A stretch of DNA of 23,615 nt from JAGNLA01 sp964472265 (GTDB lineage Bacteria > Caldisericota > Caldisericia > JAAYUI01): contig CAYYJO010000032.1 in NCBI GenBank assembly GCA_964472265.1, positions 1-23,615 on the forward strand. Direction: 5' to 3'. Shown piece by piece: positions 1 through 8,100 of the stretch (position 1 is the stretch's first letter; the number at the start of each line of letters is the position of its first letter). Below the pieces are notes generated by a model that had not been told where the DNA came from, ran no database searches, and saw nothing but the letters and a program-made list of their open reading frames with translations. The translations under genes and the position numbers were made by a program.

Positions 1-1976
1 ACATACAGCTTCCCATTGGCAATCATCGGTGCGCTCCAGGTGTTGCTCCAAACTGACTGCATCCACAGTTTTTTGCCGGTTTTCATATCAAGGCAGTAGA
101 TTTTTTCCGCAGAAACAGTGTAAAGCCTGTCTTTATAAAGAAGCATAGGACAGTTGAACGATTCGTCCCTGTCTGGATCGTCATATTCCCAGACGATGGC
201 GCCGGTTTTTGCATCCATGCACATAACCTTGTAGCAGATGGTTCCGAAATAGAGCTTGCCGTCGTTGTAGACAGGGGTTGAGATAACGCCGCCATATTTC
301 AGCTCGTCGATTGTGACGTGCTTGTCATGGTGGCACTTTTCACCGCACTTTGTTCGCCAGAGCTCAAGCCCGTCAGCGAGATTGACCGCCCTGAACCAGT
401 TGTCCTGGGAACCGATGAAGGCTTTTCCTTCGGCAATCATGACCGTCGGGATCACCCTGAAACCGGTTGGGAACTCCCAGTATTTTTCGAGCTGGTCAGT
501 CTTTGGGCCGGCTTCTTTTGGCGCAAAACCCGTTCTTTCGTTGTCGCCCATGAAGGTCGTCCAGGTGTCGGATGAAGAAGAGGCGCCTTCCAAAACACTT
601 GATGCTTTCTGGGTTATGCTCCCAAAACAATAGAAAGTTCCCCTTTCAGTTCCAATAAACAGCTTGTTATCGACAATTACCGGTGGAGCAATTATTTCTC
701 CATCAAGTTCAATTGATTTTAGAACCTTACCTGTTTGAGCATCCAAACAATACAAATTATGGTCGTTTGAGCCAAACCAAATCTTGCCTTCGCAATAAAC
801 TGGCGAAGAACATATTGCGTTAGTTGCATCTTTTGTCTGAAAATCCCAAAGTTTTATTCCGTTTTTCCTATTGAGGCAGTAGAATTTTCCAGCTCTTCCA
901 GCAACAAAGACTTTCCCGTCAGCGACAAGCGGTATCGAAGCATTTCTGATGCTGTGCTTAGACTCCGAGCTCCATTCTAATCCACCTTTTTCAAGGTCGA
1001 CACAATAGAAATCCTTGTCAGGTCCTCCATAATAAACAAACCCATCAACAACAGTCGGGGTGCAAAAAAATGGATGCTTGGCATTTGCAGCCAGCCTCCA
1101 TTTTTGGTTTTTGGATTTCAGATCAAAACAAGTTACAGCTATCGTCGATGAAACCAGAAGATTGTCACCTGAAACTGTAAGTGCTGAACGCATTGCCATT
1201 GGATCGGGAGGAATGTAATCTTTTGTTTGTTTGTCGTAGAAATAGGCATCAGTTGTAAATATTTTTTTGTTTTCACCAGTTTCCGTATCAAATGCATAGA
1301 CATCGAAAGCACCAGTGTTTATATTATATTTGGTATCTTTCCCGCTAAAAGTGAACGCAACAAGCAACTTATCCTCATAAATGACTGGAGAGCTACGAAT
1401 ATATGAACCTTCTTTGGGGTCATGATTTTTATCTCTTGTTGGTGTTGAATTTTTCGATTTCCACACCAACGACCCATCAACGTTATTGATGCAATAAACA
1501 TCGCTGTTAACGGCACAAACATAGACTTTATCCTTGTATATGACTGGCGAAGCCGATATGCCTGAAACAAAGAATTCTCTCGATGAGGTGTTTGGATTTG
1601 CATTATCAATTGTGAATTCCCATATTTCATTACCAGTGTTTGCGTCAGCTTTTATGAATTTGCTTGAATATGTCTCGTGGGCAGTTTTTGTCATTCTTCC
1701 ATAATAAACATATCCATCACAGTAAACTGCAGGTGCTTCAAAGGAACGACCATATTCTTCAACAGGTAGGCATTTATCAACCGGATCACCAACGCATTTT
1801 TGCCAGAGTAGGTCAATTTTCCCGGGATCAACCCCGCAACCTTTTGGCACAATTGCATTGTGCTGAGGATTCATCATGTAACATGTCCATTCGCAAACCT
1901 CCATGGACTTGCCACCAACCAATGGGAAAGTAGTCAAAATAAGCGCAATTGCGCAAAGAATGTTCAGTCTCCTCAT
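1..1976 (-). CDS. Exported PQQ-repeat (BamB-like) beta-propeller protein, C-terminus cut by window edge
   Basis: One frame stays open from an ATG at 1976 to the window edge (658 full codons, no stop). The start has an AGGAGG five bases upstream. Residues 1 to about 23 form a signal peptide (MRRLNILCAIALILTTFPLV), so the protein is exported. The body is a series of PQQ/quinoprotein-like blades with repeats of the type SPVIYxDKVYVxxxxxDVYCINxxxGSLVW, for example YCLNRKNGIKLWDF and LYCLDAQTGKVL. A Ser-rich linker (about 453-471) separates two propellers. The second opens at W472 with WTTFMGDNERTGFAP, a typical propeller start. Such folds serve as scaffolds or, when cofactor is bound, as dehydrogenases; no enzyme activity can be assigned. 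Third codon positions in the first propeller are clearly more AT-rich than in the second. Family confidence is high, function unknown. Confidence 0.88.
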   Translation of the reverse strand, partial: MRRLNILCAIALILTTFPLVGGKSMEVCEWTCYMMNPQHNAIVPKGCGVDPGKIDLLWQKCVGDPVDKCLPVEEYGRSFEAPAVYCDGYVYYGRMTKTAHETYSSKFIKADANTGNEIWEFTIDNANPNTSSREFFVSGISASPVIYKDKVYVCAVNSDVYCINNVDGSLVWKSKNSTPTRDKNHDPKEGSYIRSSPVIYEDKLLVAFTFSGKDTKYNINTGAFDVYAFDTETGENKKIFTTDAYFYDKQTKDYIPPDPMAMRSALTVSGDNLLVSSTIAVTCFDLKSKNQKWRLAANAKHPFFCTPTVVDGFVYYGGPDKDFYCVDLEKGGLEWSSESKHSIRNASIPLVADGKVFVAGRAGKFYCLNRKNGIKLWDFQTKDATNAICSSPVYCEGKIWFGSNDHNLYCLDAQTGKVLKSIELDGEIIAPPVIVDNKLFIGTERGTFYCFGSITQKASSVLEGASSSSDTWTTFMGDNERTGFAPKEAGPKTDQLEKYWEFPTGFRVIPTVMIAEGKAFIGSQDNWFRAVNLADGLELWRTKCGEKCHHDKHVTIDELKYGGVISTPVYNDGKLYFGTICYKVMCMDAKTGAIVWEYDDPDRDESFNCPMLLYKDRLYTVSAEKIYCLDMKTGKKLWMQSVWSNTWSAPMIANGKLY

Positions 1977-2004
1977 AAAATCCTCCTGTCACTCACAAGT
2001 TAAC

Positions 2005-2032
2005 ATCATAGCCTTTTGCAAGCATTTGTAAA
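2005..2032 (-). promoter_or_regulatory. Predicted sigma70-type promoter of the PQQ-repeat gene
   Basis: Read on the minus strand there is TTTACA (2027-2032), a 16-base spacer and TATGAT (2005-2010). The start codon is 28 bases beyond the -10 box, which leaves room for the AGGAGG ribosome site. Position and match are good, but there is no experimental support. Confidence 0.5.
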
Positions 2033-2087
2033 CATTAAAAATCAAAACGGGGTTGCCGTGTCAAAGCCTGTGAAAGGAGTTGAACAC

Positions 2088-2324
2088 ATGAGCACAGAAG
2101 AATTCACCGTAAGCGGAGAACAGCTGATTGCAAAGGTGAAGGCAATCATTCATGAAGGCAACATAAGGCGCATCATCATCAAAAACGAGGAAGGCAAGAC
2201 AATCGTCGAATTTCCAATGACCCTTGGCGTTGTCGGCGTCGTGCTGGCACCCGGACTTGCAGCCCTTGGAGCAATCGCAGCGCTTGTTACAAAGTGCACA
2301 ATCATCGTTGAAAAGGAAGACTGA
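2088..2324 (+). CDS. DUF4342 family small membrane protein
   Basis: The protein has 78 residues. ATG 2088 was chosen over an upstream in-frame ATG at 2016 because AAGGAG lies at 2074-2079, eight bases before it, and because the family begins at this point (MSTEEFTVSGEQL). It matches the DUF4342 layout: a short amphipathic N-terminal helix (EQLIAKVKAIIHEGN), a strand segment RRIIIKNEEGKTIVEFP, and a hydrophobic Gly/Ala-rich segment (about residues 46-70) likely to enter the membrane. The molecular function of the family is not known. The toast-rack gene starts two bases after its stop, so the two are probably co-transcribed and functionally linked. Confidence 0.8.
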   Translation: MSTEEFTVSGEQLIAKVKAIIHEGNIRRIIIKNEEGKTIVEFPMTLGVVGVVLAPGLAALGAIAALVTKCTIIVEKED

Positions 2325-2326
2325 TC

Positions 2327-3091
2327 GTGGAAAACATCAACATTCCATACCCGGAAGGGCAAACGCTCAGGCTGGTCATTGATGTTGGCGCATGCAGGCT
2401 GACTTTGAAAAAAGGTAGTTCTGACTCCTTCATCAACGGCACCTACAACGACCCGACAGGCGAGAGGCCGTATCTTCAGGAAGCAGTTGACGGAACCGTG
2501 AGGATTTGGCAAAAGAGCATCTTTGCTTTCAAGGGTTATTCGGGTGGGTCGAACATTCCCGAGTTTCTGCTGGAAGTGTCGGACAAGACACCTTTTGAGA
2601 TAGAGTTCAAATCAAGCGCTTCAGAGGTGTTTGTTGACCTTGGCGGACTCCCGGTGACCAAAACAGTCTTCCGTTATAATGCCGGAAAAGCCACACTTGT
2701 TTTCAGCAAGCCAAATCCGGTTGCAATGGATTTGCTTGATTTTTCAGGCAATGCCGGCGATCTGACAATCGATTCAATTGCAAACTCAAACGCTTCAAAG
2801 GTTGCTGTTGAAGGAAGCGCTGCCGGGTTCAAGCTGAATTTTGCCGGGGAACTGAAGTCGGACATGAAAGTTTCGGTTTCATCAAGCGTTTCAGGCATAA
2901 AAATGGAAATCCCAAGACGTTCCAACGCACTGATAAGACAGAGTTCAATGCTTGGCGGTGCAAGCTACAACGGCGATTTCAGGGAGACAAAAAATGGCCT
3001 GGAAACAGCTTCCTACGACCCAGGCCAGCCGTCTATTGTGATCGATTCAAAAATCACGCTTGGTGGCATCGAAGTGAAGATGGTGTCGTAG
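2327..3091 (+). CDS. Toast-rack / LiaF-C-like (DUF4097-type) beta-repeat protein
   Basis: The protein has 254 residues and begins at GTG 2327, with AAGGA about nine bases upstream inside the end of the DUF4342 gene. The N-terminus (LRLVIDVGACRLTLKKG) and the later rungs (FSGNAGDLTIDSIANSNASK, VAVEGSAAGFKLNFAG, VSSSVSGIKMEIPRR) follow the repeated beta-strand pattern of toast-rack and LiaF C-terminal domains, which occur in cell-envelope stress sensors and membrane-associated adhesin-like proteins. No signal peptide or membrane helix is seen. It therefore probably sits in the cytoplasm and reaches the membrane through the co-encoded DUF4342 protein; that is inference. Precise function unknown. 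Confidence 0.65.
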   Translation: MENINIPYPEGQTLRLVIDVGACRLTLKKGSSDSFINGTYNDPTGERPYLQEAVDGTVRIWQKSIFAFKGYSGGSNIPEFLLEVSDKTPFEIEFKSSASEVFVDLGGLPVTKTVFRYNAGKATLVFSKPNPVAMDLLDFSGNAGDLTIDSIANSNASKVAVEGSAAGFKLNFAGELKSDMKVSVSSSVSGIKMEIPRRSNALIRQSSMLGGASYNGDFRETKNGLETASYDPGQPSIVIDSKITLGGIEVKMVS

Positions 3092-3201
3092 TCCTATTTT
3101 CTTCTCCCAACCAATGATTTGGCGAAGAATTTCTTGGATTTTATGAAAGAGGTTTCTCGTGCCATCGGCAATAACCGAAGTTAGAAGTTAGATGGGGTAG
3201 A

Positions 3202-3294
3202 TGGCGGAGCGGATGAGATTCGAACTCATGAACCGGTTTTACACCAGTTACTCGCTTAGCAGGCGAGTGCCTTCGACCCCTCGGCCACCGCTCC
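3202..3294 (-). tRNA. tRNA-Ser (anticodon GCU), CCA encoded
   Basis: The 93-base minus-strand sequence folds as a class II tRNA. The acceptor stem GGAGCGG pairs with CCGCTCC, and discriminator G is followed by genomically encoded CCA. The anticodon stem CTCGC/GCGAG holds loop CTGCTAA (anticodon GCT, reading AGC/AGU). A long variable arm follows, and the T arm contains GTTCGAATC. The long variable arm together with the GCU anticodon makes serine certain. The gene stands alone, convergent with the toast-rack gene. Confidence 0.97.
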
Positions 3295-3308
3295 AGCAAC
3301 GAGAAAAC

Positions 3309-3334
3309 ATTATAGGATTATCCGACAATGTCAA
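3309..3334 (-). promoter_or_regulatory. Predicted promoter of tRNA-Ser
   Basis: On the minus strand TATAAT (3309-3314) lies 14 bases before the mature tRNA 5' end. TTGACA (3329-3334) lies upstream, but with only a 14-base spacer. The -10 box is convincing; the -35 spacing is shorter than usual, so the -35 assignment is doubtful. Confidence 0.45.
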
Positions 3335-3383
3335 GAAATTCTAGCAATCAACGTGCATCTGCCGGCAAATGCCTGATTTTTAC

Positions 3384-3413
3384 TTGACAAACTTCATTGG
3401 AACTGACTTTAAC
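3384..3413 (+). promoter_or_regulatory. Possible promoter of the DUF5666-like gene
   Basis: A perfect TTGACA (3384-3389) is followed after 17-18 bases by a weak -10 (CTTTAA/TTTAAC). A competing candidate is TATACT at 3428-3433 with a poor -35. Either would give a leader that contains the 3456-3472 inverted repeat or places that repeat close to the start site. Confidence 0.3.
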
Positions 3414-3455
3414 CTGACGCCTGACAATATACTATTTCATATCGTACTACTTTTC

Positions 3456-3472
3456 GTAGGACAACATCCTAC
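3456..3472 (+). repeat. Short inverted repeat in the leader of the DUF5666-like gene
   Basis: GTAGGA (3456-3461), a five-base loop, then TCCTAC (3467-3472) forms a perfect 6-bp inverted repeat that ends 14 bases before the ribosome site. CTAC at 3447-3450 could pair alternatively with GTAG at 3456-3459. It could be an operator or a leader hairpin. Its role is unknown. Confidence 0.4.
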
Positions 3473-3499
3473 CAAATGGTACCCCGAAAGGAGAAAGTA

Positions 3500-4135
3500 A
3501 TGAAGAAGTATTTAGCAGCAGCGTTAATGGTGGTTATGCTCGTAACCACGGCAGCAGTTTTCGCATCGGAAAACATCTGGGGAAGGGTTGACAAGATCGA
3601 CACTGCCCAGAACACGATTACAGCCTGGAATGGCCAGCTTGGAACCATCACCATGAAGGTTGATTCAGCTACCAAAATCACCCAGGATGGAAAGTCAATC
3701 AATCTTGGTGACATCGAGATTTCAAGCCATGTCAGCGGCACCGCAGACAAACAGTCAGACGGAACCTACCTTGGCAAGGAGCTGACTGTGACAGCGAACA
3801 CAAGAAGACAGACCTGCACAGGCATCGGTGGAAGAATCGAAGCAATCGACATTCCAAACAGAACACTCTCGATGTGGAGCGCAAACCTTGGCAACTACAA
3901 TGTCAAAGTGACAAGTGATGCAATAATCACCAAAGACGGCAAAGATGCAAAGCTTGAAGACCTGAAGACCGGCAACATGGCATGGTTTACAGCCACAAAG
4001 AACGACGACGGAACCTATACGGCAACCGGTGTTGAGTCCAGAGAAAATGGTGGACGCGGTGGTTGTGGCGGCGGTGGCTGTCGCGGTGGTGGCGGCAATG
4101 GTCGCGGACAGGGTCGTGGAAGAGGCGGAAACTAG
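3500..4135 (+). CDS. Exported two-repeat DUF5666-like protein with Gly/Arg-rich tail
   Basis: The protein has 211 residues. ATG 3500 is preferred to an upstream in-frame start because AAAGGAG lies at 3487-3493 and the signal peptide begins there (MKKYLAAALMVVMLVTTAAV, cleavage near FA/SEN). Two homologous beta-rich repeats follow, about 26-100 and 106-180. Each has the scheme GRVDKIDTAQNTITAW / GRIEAIDIPNRTLSMW, then KITQDGKS / IITKDGKD, then SDGTYLGKELTV / DDGTYTATGV, which fits DUF5666-type OB-like domains. Residues 181-211 are a low-complexity tail with 18 Gly, 6 Arg and 2 Cys (C189, C194). It is a periplasmic or secreted protein of unknown role, possibly a metal or polyanion binder. It is monocistronic, followed by a strong terminator. 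Confidence 0.75.
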   Translation: MKKYLAAALMVVMLVTTAAVFASENIWGRVDKIDTAQNTITAWNGQLGTITMKVDSATKITQDGKSINLGDIEISSHVSGTADKQSDGTYLGKELTVTANTRRQTCTGIGGRIEAIDIPNRTLSMWSANLGNYNVKVTSDAIITKDGKDAKLEDLKTGNMAWFTATKNDDGTYTATGVESRENGGRGGCGGGGCRGGGGNGRGQGRGRGGN

Positions 4136-4157
4136 TACATCTCACCCTTCTGGTTAT

Positions 4158-4188
4158 GGGCTGGCGTGCTGCCAGCCCTTTTTTATTT
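4158..4188 (+). terminator. Rho-independent terminator after the DUF5666-like gene
   Basis: GGGCTGGC (4158-4165), loop GTGCT, GCCAGCCC (4171-4178), then a T-rich tract TTTTTTTATTT. It lies 22 bases after the stop. The tract also contains the stop codon of the opposite-strand hypothetical gene. Confidence 0.9.
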
Positions 4189-4665
4189 CAGTTCACGCCT
4201 GCAGTAGCACATGGGTTTTCCATCAGATAGCCACTCGAAAAACCTCGTTGTGATTTCAAATCCCTGAGACTGGCAGATGTCCTGTCTCATGTGCCTTGCC
4301 TCTATCTCAATCTTTCGTTGCTTCAGAAAATGCNNNNNNNNNNCCGAATCGTAAACCGAGAACGCAAAAACCGCAGTGTAGAAAACCTTCTTTTCGCCCA
4401 TCAGAGGTTCGGTGAATGTCTCGTCGCCCTTGTAGTGCTCAACCGGGGTGCCAACAATGAGCGCCTCCATCCTGTGTTTTCGCTTGAGTACCAGCGGAAA
4501 TGTTTTCGGGTATGAAATATAAAGGGAAATGTTTTGTGCATTGAGGGTCTGAAGCGCCTGGTGCGCGAGTCTGAGTACGGTGTCATGATCGCGTTCTGTA
4601 AGGTGGCGAACAAGCTCAATCCTGATGTCTGCGCCGATCATGTTGACAAGGTCAAAGTTTGGCAT
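4183..4665 (-). CDS. Hypothetical protein containing an assembly gap
   Basis: The reading frame gives about 160 residues if the ten Ns at 4334-4343 are exactly ten bases. The part before the gap (MPNFDLVNMIGADIRIELVR..., ending VFAFSVYDS) and the part after it (HFLKQRKIEIEARHMRQD..., ending MCYCRRELK) both look like real protein. The frame is only consistent if the gap length is right, so the join is uncertain. The protein is soluble, with no signal peptide; the C-terminus has a CYC motif. I do not recognise the family. There is no Shine-Dalgarno sequence before the ATG; TAAAAT lies six bases upstream and may be a -10 box. A later start at the Met in NMIGADIRI is possible. Confidence 0.5.
   Translation of the reverse strand: MPNFDLVNMIGADIRIELVRHLTERDHDTVLRLAHQALQTLNAQNISLYISYPKTFPLVLKRKHRMEALIVGTPVEHYKGDETFTEPLMGEKKVFYTAVFAFSVYDSXXXXHFLKQRKIEIEARHMRQDICQSQGFEITTRFFEWLSDGKPMCYCRRELK
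4334..4343. other. Assembly gap (10 N)
   Basis: Ten undetermined bases interrupt the hypothetical gene at 4183-4665. The true length is unknown, because ten may be a placeholder. Confidence 0.99.
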
Positions 4666-4694
4666 GAGGATATTTTAGCGCCAATCATTAAAAC

Positions 4695-4722
4695 TTGACG
4701 AAAAGCATGAAAAACGTAGAAT
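4695..4722 (+). promoter_or_regulatory. Predicted promoter of the smpB operon, very close to the start codon
   Basis: TTGACG (4695-4700), a 16-base spacer and TAGAAT (4717-4722) form a good sigma70-type promoter. The -10 box ends nine bases before the smpB ATG at 4732, so the expected transcript would start only a few bases before the codon and lack a usable leader. Confidence 0.55.
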
Positions 4723-4731
4723 TGAGGCGGA

Positions 4732-5184
4732 ATGATTGCAAAAGGAACAGTTGCCACAAACAGAAAAGCTGGCTATCTCTACAAGCTCGAGGATACATAC
4801 GAAGCCGGAATCGTGCTCACCGGTGACGAAGTGAAGTCTCTGCGTAACGGTTCGTGTGATCTCAAGGATGCATGGGTCGAGGTCGTCGGGTCAGAAATAT
4901 TCGTTATCGGTATGCACATAAGCAATTATGTGCTGTCGCAGATGCCGTCAAAACCTAACCGCAAGCGCAAGCTGCTGATGCACAAGTTTCAGATAAGACG
5001 CATCGGAGCGAGATTGCTTCAAGGCGGCTATACCTGTGTGCCAATCGAGGTTTTCTTCAATGACATCGGTCTGGCAAAAGTTAGAATAGCCATCGCCCAT
5101 GGAAAGCGCGAGTTCGAGCACCGTGACAGGATCATCGAAAGACAGAACAAACGCGACCAGTCCAGAGAGATGAAGGAGGGATGA
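4732..5184 (+). CDS. smpB: SsrA (tmRNA)-binding protein SmpB
   Basis: SmpB binds tmRNA and brings it to stalled ribosomes for trans-translation. The 150 residues are the normal family length. Hallmarks are NRKAGYLYKLEDTYEAGIVL (10-29), GDEVKSLRNGSCDLKDAWVE, the RKRKLLMH segment, GGYTCVPIEVFF and a basic C-terminal helix that in the family enters the mRNA channel. The usual HDP preceding RKRKLL is replaced by SKPN, a mild departure. ATG 4732 matches the family start, but only a weak GAGG precedes it. The stop overlaps the next start (TGATG), coupling it to the amidase gene. No tmRNA gene (ssrA) is seen in this window. Confidence 0.95.
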   Translation: MIAKGTVATNRKAGYLYKLEDTYEAGIVLTGDEVKSLRNGSCDLKDAWVEVVGSEIFVIGMHISNYVLSQMPSKPNRKRKLLMHKFQIRRIGARLLQGGYTCVPIEVFFNDIGLAKVRIAIAHGKREFEHRDRIIERQNKRDQSREMKEG

Positions 5185-8100
5185 TGAACAAGGCATTGAC
5201 TCTCATCCTCGCTCTCATCCTCGCTTTCTCAATCATGCCAGCCACAGCGGCAACAAAGACTGTGATCACCGTTTATCAGGAAACAAACTTCAGAGTCAGT
5301 AACTCCATAAACTCTGACAAAGTGGCCGTGATAAAACCCCCTGCAAAGTTCGATGTTGTTGATTCGGCAAAGAACGGCGACGGCGAACTCTGGTACAAGG
5401 TAAAATTGAATGATGGCAGATACGCCTGGGTTTTTTCTGCTGTTGTTAATGTCTCGACGGTCAATGTGGAGGAGGCCATTAAAAACCAAAGCCTTGTGCT
5501 CGACGCTGCTGTTTACAAAATCAACATCAGGTCGTCACCCTCAAAGGATTCCTCGATTGTTGCAACCATAAACCAGAAGCAGACTTTTAAAATCATCTCA
5601 AAAGTCCAGGCCTCAGACAATTCAATCTGGTACAAAATTCAACTGGACGGCAGCAAGGTTGGCTGGGTCATTTCAACAGTTGTTTCAAACTTTGTCACCG
5701 ATCAGGTCAAACAAACGCCAGTTTCAGGCAAGGTTGCAATCATCGATCCAATGGTCAACATCAGGTCGCTCCCATCACTTGATTCGTCGACAGTCACAAG
5801 AACCTCGTCGACGATAAGACCCCAAATTATCTCTGAATCAAAAGACAAATCGGGGATGCTGTGGTATCAGGTTGCCCTGCCCAATGGTCAAAATGGCTGG
5901 GTTAGGTCTGACATGGCAAAGATTGACAAGCCAGTCTCCGAAACTCCGCAAAAAGGTCTTCAGGTTTCAATCGAGACAGGCACAAACATCAGGAAGGATG
6001 CCGGAACCGGCTTTGCAAAGGTCACAACAATCTCTCAGACGGTCGATCTTCAGGTTCAGGCAAGCAAGCCTGATGTAAACGGAGACATCTGGTACAAAGT
6101 CTCGGGGTCTTTTGGTACAGGCTGGGTCATGGCCTCGCTTGTCAAGACAGTTTCGACTCTCGGTTACACAACCGTCAATCCAGATGCCAACCTCTACATC
6201 TCACCTTCGAAAAACGCCAACGTCATCACCCAGACAGACAAGCAGTTCAGATGCTCAATTTCAGGTGCAGCATTGACAAATCTTAACGAAACCTGGTATC
6301 TGGTCACTCTTGCCGATGTAAACAAAACCGGTTGGGTGCTGGGCGACAACATGAAACTTGCAGGAAATTTTACGCTCCCCCCGGCAAGCATGATAGGCAC
6401 GAATGTCGAGGTCAAAAAGGAAACAAAACTGACTACCATCCCTTCTGGAAACGCTGGCTATGCTATATATTCAGGCGGTAAAGGTGTAGTGGATGCAGTT
6501 GCCGTTAGGGACAAGGGGCAACTCTTTTACAGAATAACAACCGGTGGCAGGACAGGCTGGATTTCAGCTGAATTCATAAGGAAAAGTGACAAGAACACTC
6601 TTGCTCAAGCCAACCTTACAGATTTCAAGTACGAAATTAAAAACGACATTATCACCTTCAACATCGCATACAAAGGCAACCCGCAGGACGTCAGGACTGT
6701 TGACAAACCCAACGATTCCATCGTCCAGCTCTATCTCGAAAACTCGGTCAACGCCAGCCAGATTCTGAACCTAAATGTCTCGTCATCGCTGGTTTCGGAG
6801 GTTTCGGTCAAGCAGCTCTCCATCTCTCCTGCGATAGTGCTGGTAACTTTTGCCACAAACAAGGCCGTTGAATCCTACGTTGCCCCTGTCACTTCAAGCG
6901 AAGGCTCAATTGTGTGCAAAATTTACCCAAGATCAAAAGATTCAGACATCAAGGTCGTCATCCAGGGCAAACCGGTGATAAGCCAGATTAGGCCGTACAT
7001 CAAGGACGCCAAACCCATGATCCCCCTTTCAGCCATCAAAGACACGCTTGGAATGCTCACACGCGAGGATGCTTCAAAAACTGAGTACACACTGGAAACA
7101 TCAGACACATCCCGGCTTGTCTTCAGGGTTGGTGACCCACAGGCAGGTAGCATCAGAGACGGCAAGAAGAACGTTTTCTTTGCCACGCCGGCAACCGAGA
7201 AGAAGAACGGCCAGATTTTTGTGCCCATCGAACCAATCGCCAGACTGCTTGGCTTCAAGTACGATTTCAACGCTCCGACAAGATCAATCTACCTTGACCC
7301 GGTCATAGAAAAGCTCGATTTTGGCGGATGTAGCGACAAAACACAGGGATGCAAGACTTTTGAAACTGAAATAACTTTCCTTGAGCACTACAAAAAAGAC
7401 ACCGCTCCTGATGGTAGAGCCAGAATTGTGCTCGATTATGCAGTTCTTGATCCTGTTGCAAAAACCGGACTTGATCCAAAGAGAGTCCAGGTGACGGACA
7501 CTCCAAGAATCGGCGACAAACCACCATCGGTCACAATCCTTGTCACCTTGAAGGAGAACGAAACGATGGATGTTTCGGAAACGAAATACCCATCTCCAAG
7601 ACTCGTTTTCATGATAAAGGAAAAAAACAAGTCAGGGCTGGCAGGAAAGGTCATAATCCTTGATCCTGGGCATGGCACAATGTTTCTAAAGGGGGCTTTC
7701 GACGGTGGCTGTAAATCGTTGAACGGACAATACGAGTCTGAGCTTGCCCTAAAGATAACCATCAAACTCCGAGACATGCTGATTGCTGACAAAGCAAAGG
7801 TCGAACTAACTCGAACCGAAGAAAAGAACTCAAAAAACCCCGATTTGGACGCAAGAATTTCGAGAGCAAACCGATCTGGTGCCGACCTGTATCTGTCGGT
7901 TCATTTCGGTTGGTCGCAAGACCCGTCCGAGAACGGCTGCAAAACCTACTACTACACCAACCTCGGAAAAAAGTTTGCAGAAATCCTGCAGTCAAAAGCC
8001 ACAAGAAGCGTCCCCGGAGACAATATGGGCGCAAGGTTTGTCGGCTTCGATGTGTGCAAAAACATCAACAGCATGCCATCGGTAATCATTGAGCTGATGC

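Noticed and set aside
313..633. Plus-strand open frames opposite the PQQ gene
   Set aside because: They are antisense to a well-supported coding frame, with no ribosome site or recognisable protein features.
1319..1630. Minus-strand 103-codon open frame
   Set aside because: It is out of frame with the PQQ-repeat gene, whose continuous frame with a signal peptide and blade motifs covers the same bases.
3092..3201. Possible small gene or RNA between the toast-rack gene and tRNA-Ser
   Set aside because: No open frame with a ribosome site, no strong hairpin and no promoter pair seen.
3659..4125. CRISPR array or tandem DNA repeats
   Set aside because: The repeats in this gene are at protein level (two DUF5666-like units and a Gly-rich codon run); no regularly spaced identical DNA repeats exist here or elsewhere in the window.
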